Assembly: GCA_937888365.1 (NCBI GenBank)
Contig: CALBFA010000019.1
Span: 1-40,539 of the forward strand
Reading direction: 5' to 3'
Length of the DNA stretch: 40,539 bases
Origin: an uncultured Fidelibacterota bacterium
GTDB lineage: Bacteria > Fidelibacterota > UBA8477 > JABMPR01
Within the stretch, counting starts at the first letter, position 1, and each line of letters begins with the position of its first letter. A program made the translations under genes and the position numbers. Below the pieces are notes generated by a model. It was given only the letters and a program-made list of their open reading frames with translations. It did not search any database and had not been told where the DNA came from. This document shows, in pieces, positions 35,423-40,539 of the stretch.

Positions 35423-36157
35423 ATGAATATGGACTTAACACAATTTTTAAATGACTGGACCTTCGGCAATGATCAAATAAGTGCTCGCATGTTTGTGGGT
35501 GACGATGGTTTAAAAAAAGTTCAACTTCGCGTTGATATAGGTGTTTTGCATATGGAATATTCAGCTCGCCCTGATGGCAAAACATTTGGTGAATATTCAA
35601 ATTATCTTGATTTCATTAAAGCTGAAATTAGTGCATCCGATAATTTTACGCTCACGGAAGAGCACATCATGGAGCTCACAAAAGAAGCGCTTCAGATTTA
35701 TCATCGATATATTTGTTTATACCAGCTAAAGGATTATGCAAAGGTCGTTCGTGATACGCGCCACAATCTTGATATTATCTCATTACTTCAAGCATTTACA
35801 TCCGAAGAACTCTATAATGCAATATTTAATCACAAACCACACGTTTTAATGATGCATTACAGCGCTCGAGCTCATGTCAAACTTGCCGAAGAAGATAAAG
35901 AGAAAGCAATTGAAATTCTGCAAAAAGGTATCAATGTACTTCGGGATGTTTTAGGCGAAGAAATGGACATTGAAAATCCTGAATTTACTTCTGAAATATT
36001 CGCGTTGAAGGAACTTCAACATAAAATTACGGATGATAGCGTTCCAGAAAATATTAATGAAATCGATCAATTGGAAATGGATTTACAACTCGCATTACTT
36101 TCGGAAAATTATGAAAATGCAGCTGCCCTTCGGGATAAACTGGCTCACATAAAATAA
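35423..36157 (+). CDS. UVR-motif protein with conserved unknown N-terminal domain
   Basis: 244 residues from MNMDLTQFLNDW. The N-terminal ~80 residues contain VQLRVDIGVLHMEYSARPDGKTFGEY-type sequence, which I recall in UvrB/UvrC-motif proteins of FCB bacteria. The middle is TPR-like (YHRYICLYQLKDYAKVVRDTR; LAEEDKEKAIEILQKGINVL). The last ~30 residues form a UVR motif (EMDLQLALLSENYENAAALRDKL). The frame is open from an ATG at 35363, but those 20 residues (MCKYLLFWG...) look non-conserved. No clear Shine-Dalgarno precedes either start. It may bridge protein partners as UVR motifs do in UvrB-UvrC or McsA-ClpC; the actual role is unknown. Confidence 0.72.
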   Translation: MNMDLTQFLNDWTFGNDQISARMFVGDDGLKKVQLRVDIGVLHMEYSARPDGKTFGEYSNYLDFIKAEISASDNFTLTEEHIMELTKEALQIYHRYICLYQLKDYAKVVRDTRHNLDIISLLQAFTSEELYNAIFNHKPHVLMMHYSARAHVKLAEEDKEKAIEILQKGINVLRDVLGEEMDIENPEFTSEIFALKELQHKITDDSVPENINEIDQLEMDLQLALLSENYENAAALRDKLAHIK

Positions 36158-36166
36158 ACATTTCTC

Positions 36167-37354
36167 GTGAATTTTCACCACACTCTCTCTACTCAAAATA
36201 TCGTCATTATTGAACCTCAGAATCTTTCTACTTTTCAACCTTTAACTCAATTAAAACCACTCTCTTTACTTCAATGGGCTGGAGGCAGTCTTTTTGACGC
36301 ACTTTCAGCGCAATTTCCAGAAATGTCCATACATATCTGGGGAAACGATGATTTCAAATCCATCGCGATGGAACGACATAAGGTACAATTTTACAATCAT
36401 AAAATTTCCGGCTCAACACTTTTTATATCCAGCCAGTTTTTCCCTTCGTTTGTCACTGAATTATTCGATCTATTTGAAATAGAAAAGGAATCTATATTTC
36501 AAAGCAATCATCAATTTGCATTCGCATTTTTTGAAAATCCCCCCGTTCAACATGAGCATTTTTTATCTTTCATCCAAAGCTCAGAAACTCGTGAATTGCC
36601 CTCAATATTTGCGCAACATTTTATGCGAGATTTCGCCTCCCCCATTATTAATTTGCACGACCATTTAATCAAACGAATCAGTTGGTTAAAAGAAAATAAT
36701 GCGTACTCATTACAAGAAAATGGCGTCTTCAATAATGCTAAGGATTCTTTCCAATTGGTAAGTTTTGATACCTCTAACGGTCCAATATGGATTGGGAAAA
36801 ATGTCGAAATTGAACCATTCTCTCATTTATTAGGACCCCTTATTCTAGATGATAATTGCACCGTAAAATCTCATAGTCGTATTGCATCATCAGGAATCGG
36901 GCGATTCTGTAAAGTCTCTGGAGAAATTAGCGTTTCTCAATTGATGGCTTATTCAAATAAAGCCCATAGTGGGTTTTTAGGTCATTCCATTCTTAGCTCC
37001 TGGGTTAATTTTGGTGCTGACACAAATACGTCTAATTTAAAAAATAACTACTCACCCTTATGCTTCCAGTGGAATGGATTTAAAACGGAATTTAGCCAAT
37101 TTTTGGGGAGTGTAATTGGCGAACACTGTAAAACAGCCATCAATACACAACTCAATACAGGCACGACAATGGGAGCTTTTTCAAATTTATTCAGCGCTGA
37201 TTTCCCTCAAAAAGAGATTCCCACTTTTTCGTGGGGCGATGAGCAATACAATCTTGAAAAAGCCATCGAAACGGCTCGTATAGTCATGGAACGTCGGGAA
37301 ATTTCTTTATTGCCATGCGAAGAAGCTCAAATTCGTAAACTCTTTCGTTCCTAG
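36167..37354 (+). CDS. Alternative GlmU-type sugar nucleotidyltransferase/acetyltransferase
   Basis: 395 residues. The left-handed beta-helix half carries SNKAHSGFLGHSILSSWVNF and then GADTNTSNLKNNYSPL, closely matching the acetyltransferase region of the Bacteroidota-type GlmU family (TIGR03991). The N-terminal half has the family's FxPLTxxxP motif, but its usual TRP reads LKP (K30). The start is GTG, 9 nt after the UVR gene stop and in the same frame, with no Shine-Dalgarno, so re-initiation is likely. It would make UDP-GlcNAc for peptidoglycan and LPS, or a related sugar nucleotide. Confidence 0.82.
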   Translation: MNFHHTLSTQNIVIIEPQNLSTFQPLTQLKPLSLLQWAGGSLFDALSAQFPEMSIHIWGNDDFKSIAMERHKVQFYNHKISGSTLFISSQFFPSFVTELFDLFEIEKESIFQSNHQFAFAFFENPPVQHEHFLSFIQSSETRELPSIFAQHFMRDFASPIINLHDHLIKRISWLKENNAYSLQENGVFNNAKDSFQLVSFDTSNGPIWIGKNVEIEPFSHLLGPLILDDNCTVKSHSRIASSGIGRFCKVSGEISVSQLMAYSNKAHSGFLGHSILSSWVNFGADTNTSNLKNNYSPLCFQWNGFKTEFSQFLGSVIGEHCKTAINTQLNTGTTMGAFSNLFSADFPQKEIPTFSWGDEQYNLEKAIETARIVMERREISLLPCEEAQIRKLFRS

Positions 37355-37435
37355 ATTGCACAATTTCGACATCAATTATTGCATAGAATTATTTTACATA
37401 ATTAAATCTAATACGGAAATAGAATTGTTGACATA

Positions 37436-40420
37436 ATGCCAAACAAAGTGTTTTATAAAATTTCTTTAATGTGTTTAATCAGCCTTAGTTTAAGCTCGTG
37501 TAGTTTTAAACACGATACGTCACCCTCCAATAATTGGCCAGCTGAAACCTTAAAAAACTTAACACTACGGCAAAAAATCGGACAAATGATGGTGTATTAT
37601 ATGAATACAAACATCTTGAATGAAGATTCTCATGTCTATAACGAGTTAGTAGAATTAATTCAAAGTGATGGCGTTGGAGCGATACATATTTGGAAAGGCG
37701 AAGCAGGCGCTACCTTACCTTTAACCAACGGCTTACAATCTCTATCAAAGATTCCAATACTTTTTCAAGCTGATCTTGAATACGGACTTTTTGACCGTTT
37801 TCAAACGGGGACAGAAGTACCTCCTGCCATGGCGATAGCAGCGACACAAGATCCGAAAGTCGCATATGCTGCGGGGAAAATAACGGCTCAAGAAGGACGG
37901 GCAATTGGTATTCATCTCGCGTTGGCTCCTGTCGTTGACGTTAATAACAATCCTGATAATCCTATCATCAACACGCGCTCATTCGGTGAAACACCGGAAC
38001 AAGTCATCAAATATGCTATACCTTTTATGCAAGGATTGCAGCATGGAGGGATGGCTGCAACCGCGAAACATTTTCCGGGCCATGGTGATACGGGGAAAGA
38101 CAGTCATTCTTCCCTTGCCATGATTCCGGATGACTCGTTACGACTTTGGACGATTGAATTGGAGCCGTTTCGAAAGTTGGTGGAAGGTGGTGTCAATGCG
38201 GTAATGATTGGCCATATCAATGCTGGATCGGTTCAGCGAGAACGACATGCTCCTGCAACACTTTCTCGATTTTGGATACAGGATATTTTAGAAAAAGAGC
38301 TTGGATTTAAAGGTGTCGTCGTGACGGATGCAATGGCCATGGGCGGCATCGTCAATCGATATTCGAGCGATTATGCCTTAGTCGAAACGATTATAGCAGG
38401 GTCTGATTTAATTTTGCAGAATTATGATGTAAAGCATAGTATTGATGTTGTTGAAAATGCTGTATTATCAGGAAAAATACCTTTATCACGCATCAATGAA
38501 GCAGTTTTAAAGCTCTTAGAACTCAAATATCACTTAGGATTAGCTGACAAATCACACGTTACTTATTCGGAATTTGCTGAAAATTTTAATCGACATAAAT
38601 TTCGGCAATCAATGAACCAAGCAGCCGCCCGTGCCGTTACGCTTGTGAAGGATAAAAACAACTTAATTCCTATAGTCGAAACTGATTCTATTATCACGAT
38701 TATCAATCTTTTTGACACGGAATATCCTAAACATAAAGCGATCGTTCAAGAAGAGATGAAGCGAATCTATTCTATTCATAATATTACACTTATGCCGAGT
38801 TCGTCAAGTAATTTATATGCGAATACTTTGAATGCTATAAACGAAAATGGCGTTGTTATTGTAAATGCTTTTGTGCAACCTAAAGCCCGAAAAGACCGAA
38901 TATTTCTACCGGAGAATCAAACACAATTTTTGCACGATTTGATGAAAAAGACTGATAATATTGTCCTTATTTCATTTGGAACACCTTATCTCATTCGGGA
39001 TTTTCAAGATATTTCAACGTACTTGTGTGTTTATACAAGTAGTCAGCAAATGCAAATTGCTTTGGCAAATGCGATCTCAGGGCAAACAGAAATTGGCGGC
39101 CGACTACCTGTAACGATTCCAGGTGTTGCCGAAATAAATACCGGTTTTCATATCATGAGAACACGAGAAATGATTCAAGTCGCTCAAAATAAATGGATTC
39201 GCCCGACACCTGTTATGGAGCAACCCATTGTTCTTACACCAGAGCATCGCGGCAATTACAAAGTCATTATGGATAATATTAATGATGCCTTAGATGATAA
39301 AGCTTGGCCGGGTGGCGTTCTTTTAGCGACACATCATGGTGAAATATTTGTTTATGAAAATTTTGGCTATCACACCTATGATCATACTGTTTATACATCT
39401 AAGAGCGATTTTTTTGATCTCGCATCTGTTACAAAAGTTTTAGCTACAACCTCCGCTGTCATGTCATTATATGACGAAGGCAAAATTCATATCGATGATA
39501 AAATTATTGATTATATTCCGCAATTCACTTCCTCTGACAGCGTCGAAAATGCGTATAAGGCATCCATTACTTTAAAACAATTGTTAACTCATTCGGCAGG
39601 ACTCCCTCCATTTAAGCGATTTTATAATATGGCAGCTCCAACTCAAGAAGCGCGATGGGATAGCTTATTTCAAGTCGCCTTGGATACGGTGCCAGGTGGA
39701 AAATATCAGTATTCTGACATTGGACTTATGCTCCTTGGGAAAATGATTGAGAATATTTCTGGACAGGGTTTAGACGCCTATGTCATTGAACATATTTTTG
39801 ATCCTTTGGGGATGAGCGATACGCACTATTTACCAAAGGATAAGCTTATAGATGTTATGCCGACTGAAATAAATGAATATCATCATGGATTAACACATGG
39901 TGTAGTTCATGACGAAAATTCTGCTTCCTTTGGCGGTGTAACTGGCCACGCAGGCCTTTTTTCGACAGCTTATGATTTAGGTATATTCAGTATTATGATG
40001 CTGAATAATGGGCGATATCACGATATTCAGATATTTGATTCATCTACGGTGGCCTTATTCACCTCTCGACAATTTTTTCCTGATTCAACGTCATCTCGAT
40101 GCTTGGGCTGGGATAGTCCTTCGGATATCGCAAGCGGCGGGCCTTATCTCAGTTCCGCAAGTTTCGGTCACACAGGCTTTACAGGAACATCGATTTGGAT
40201 TGATCCAGTCATTGATATTTCTGTCATTTTATTGACGAATGCTGTGCATCCGAATCGAAATAATAAAATTCCTGGATATTACGATTGGCGCCAAAAAATA
40301 CATGCATCTGTTTATGAAAGCTTAGGATTTGAACATTTAAATCCTGCACTAGAATGGCGCGATCGTTGGAATCCTGAAATTAGAAAATCATGGTGGAAAC
40401 GATTGTTTTCAAAAAAGTAG
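37436..40420 (+). CDS. Lipoprotein fusion of GH3 beta-N-acetylhexosaminidase and beta-lactamase-fold serine hydrolase
   Basis: 994 residues. A lipoprotein signal ends LSLSSC (C22). The GH3 domain (about 40-400) has the NagZ-type loop KHFPGHGDTGKDSH (211-224, catalytic H224) and nucleophile D298 in VVTDAMAMGG. An intermediate GH3 C-terminal-like domain follows (about 400-590). The C-terminal class C beta-lactamase/DD-peptidase-like domain (about 610-985) has S664-x-x-K667 (SVTK), Y759-S-D and H912-T-G. It may cut GlcNAc links in peptidoglycan fragments and act on peptide or ester bonds in the periplasm. Such fusions are common in Bacteroidota. It starts 81 bp after the GlmU-like gene; only weak promoter matches precede it. 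Confidence 0.9.
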   Translation: MPNKVFYKISLMCLISLSLSSCSFKHDTSPSNNWPAETLKNLTLRQKIGQMMVYYMNTNILNEDSHVYNELVELIQSDGVGAIHIWKGEAGATLPLTNGLQSLSKIPILFQADLEYGLFDRFQTGTEVPPAMAIAATQDPKVAYAAGKITAQEGRAIGIHLALAPVVDVNNNPDNPIINTRSFGETPEQVIKYAIPFMQGLQHGGMAATAKHFPGHGDTGKDSHSSLAMIPDDSLRLWTIELEPFRKLVEGGVNAVMIGHINAGSVQRERHAPATLSRFWIQDILEKELGFKGVVVTDAMAMGGIVNRYSSDYALVETIIAGSDLILQNYDVKHSIDVVENAVLSGKIPLSRINEAVLKLLELKYHLGLADKSHVTYSEFAENFNRHKFRQSMNQAAARAVTLVKDKNNLIPIVETDSIITIINLFDTEYPKHKAIVQEEMKRIYSIHNITLMPSSSSNLYANTLNAINENGVVIVNAFVQPKARKDRIFLPENQTQFLHDLMKKTDNIVLISFGTPYLIRDFQDISTYLCVYTSSQQMQIALANAISGQTEIGGRLPVTIPGVAEINTGFHIMRTREMIQVAQNKWIRPTPVMEQPIVLTPEHRGNYKVIMDNINDALDDKAWPGGVLLATHHGEIFVYENFGYHTYDHTVYTSKSDFFDLASVTKVLATTSAVMSLYDEGKIHIDDKIIDYIPQFTSSDSVENAYKASITLKQLLTHSAGLPPFKRFYNMAAPTQEARWDSLFQVALDTVPGGKYQYSDIGLMLLGKMIENISGQGLDAYVIEHIFDPLGMSDTHYLPKDKLIDVMPTEINEYHHGLTHGVVHDENSASFGGVTGHAGLFSTAYDLGIFSIMMLNNGRYHDIQIFDSSTVALFTSRQFFPDSTSSRCLGWDSPSDIASGGPYLSSASFGHTGFTGTSIWIDPVIDISVILLTNAVHPNRNNKIPGYYDWRQKIHASVYESLGFEHLNPALEWRDRWNPEIRKSWWKRLFSKK

Positions 40421-40539
40421 AAAAGGCGGACTAAACAGTTCTTTTTACTTCGGCGACTAAATTTTCGAATTTATTTATCATAAGTCATACCTATTGCCTC
40501 ATAAATAAAGGTAACCGAAGCTAGTTAGAATTCTTCATA

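Noticed and set aside
40421-40539. Possible gene end on the minus strand at the right edge (short reading MINKFENLVAEVKRTV then stop)
   Set aside because: Only 16 codons with an in-frame stop just upstream; all three minus frames are interrupted within the remaining 119 bp, so no coding call can be supported.

Overview
The window looks like chromosomal DNA from an AT-rich, Gram-negative, diderm bacterium, most likely in the Fibrobacterota-Chlorobiota-Bacteroidota (FCB) superphylum: Bacteroidota, Ignavibacteria or a Marinimicrobia-like candidate phylum. The evidence is a GldA/GldF/GldG-type ABC locus, a receiver-less sigma-54 activator next to a Bacteroidota-style lptE, an alternative-type GlmU, a GH3 plus beta-lactamase-fold fusion lipoprotein, Omp85/TamB outer-membrane genes, and promoter elements resembling the Bacteroidota TTTG / TAnnTTTG consensus. 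I cannot fix the phylum from the sequence alone. I see no phage, integrase, transposase, CRISPR array, tRNA or rRNA. The window is almost wholly core housekeeping and cell-envelope genes.

Layout, left to right. 1-272 is non-coding and holds degenerate dispersed-repeat sequence. From 273 to 33663 every gene is on the minus strand, so transcription runs right to left: crp-family regulator, meaB, tatC, polyprenyl synthase, two ECF-type ATPases, pgsA, ftsY (33663 to 27434); rimO; polA; uvrB, sigma-54 activator, lptE, asnS, LOG-like gene, nadE (23176 to 15961); dnaK alone, with a strong terminator; tamB and a tamA-like Omp85 gene (13803 to 8066); then TPR lipoprotein, moxR, DUF58, a BatD-like membrane protein, gldA, gldF-like, gldG-like and a DUF4340 gene (7933 to 273). 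At 33664-33941 there is a divergent promoter region. Right of it lie rpsT (+), a DDAH-like amidinohydrolase (-) converging on rpsT over a shared terminator, and then on the + strand a UVR-motif protein, an alternative GlmU and a GH3/serine-hydrolase fusion lipoprotein.

The genes are tightly packed, with many ATGA or TAATG stop/start overlaps and three apparent TTG starts plus one GTG start. Themes are envelope building (TamA/TamB, LptE, PgsA, polyprenyl diphosphate, GlmU-like, GH3 recycling), protein targeting (FtsY, TatC), DNA replication and repair (PolA, UvrB) and cofactor or translation functions (NadE, AsnS, RimO, S20). The least explained parts are the MoxR-DUF58-BatD-like-Gld ABC locus, the asymmetric ATPase pair without a visible permease, the UVR-motif protein, and the possible near-leaderless promoters in front of tamB and uvrB.
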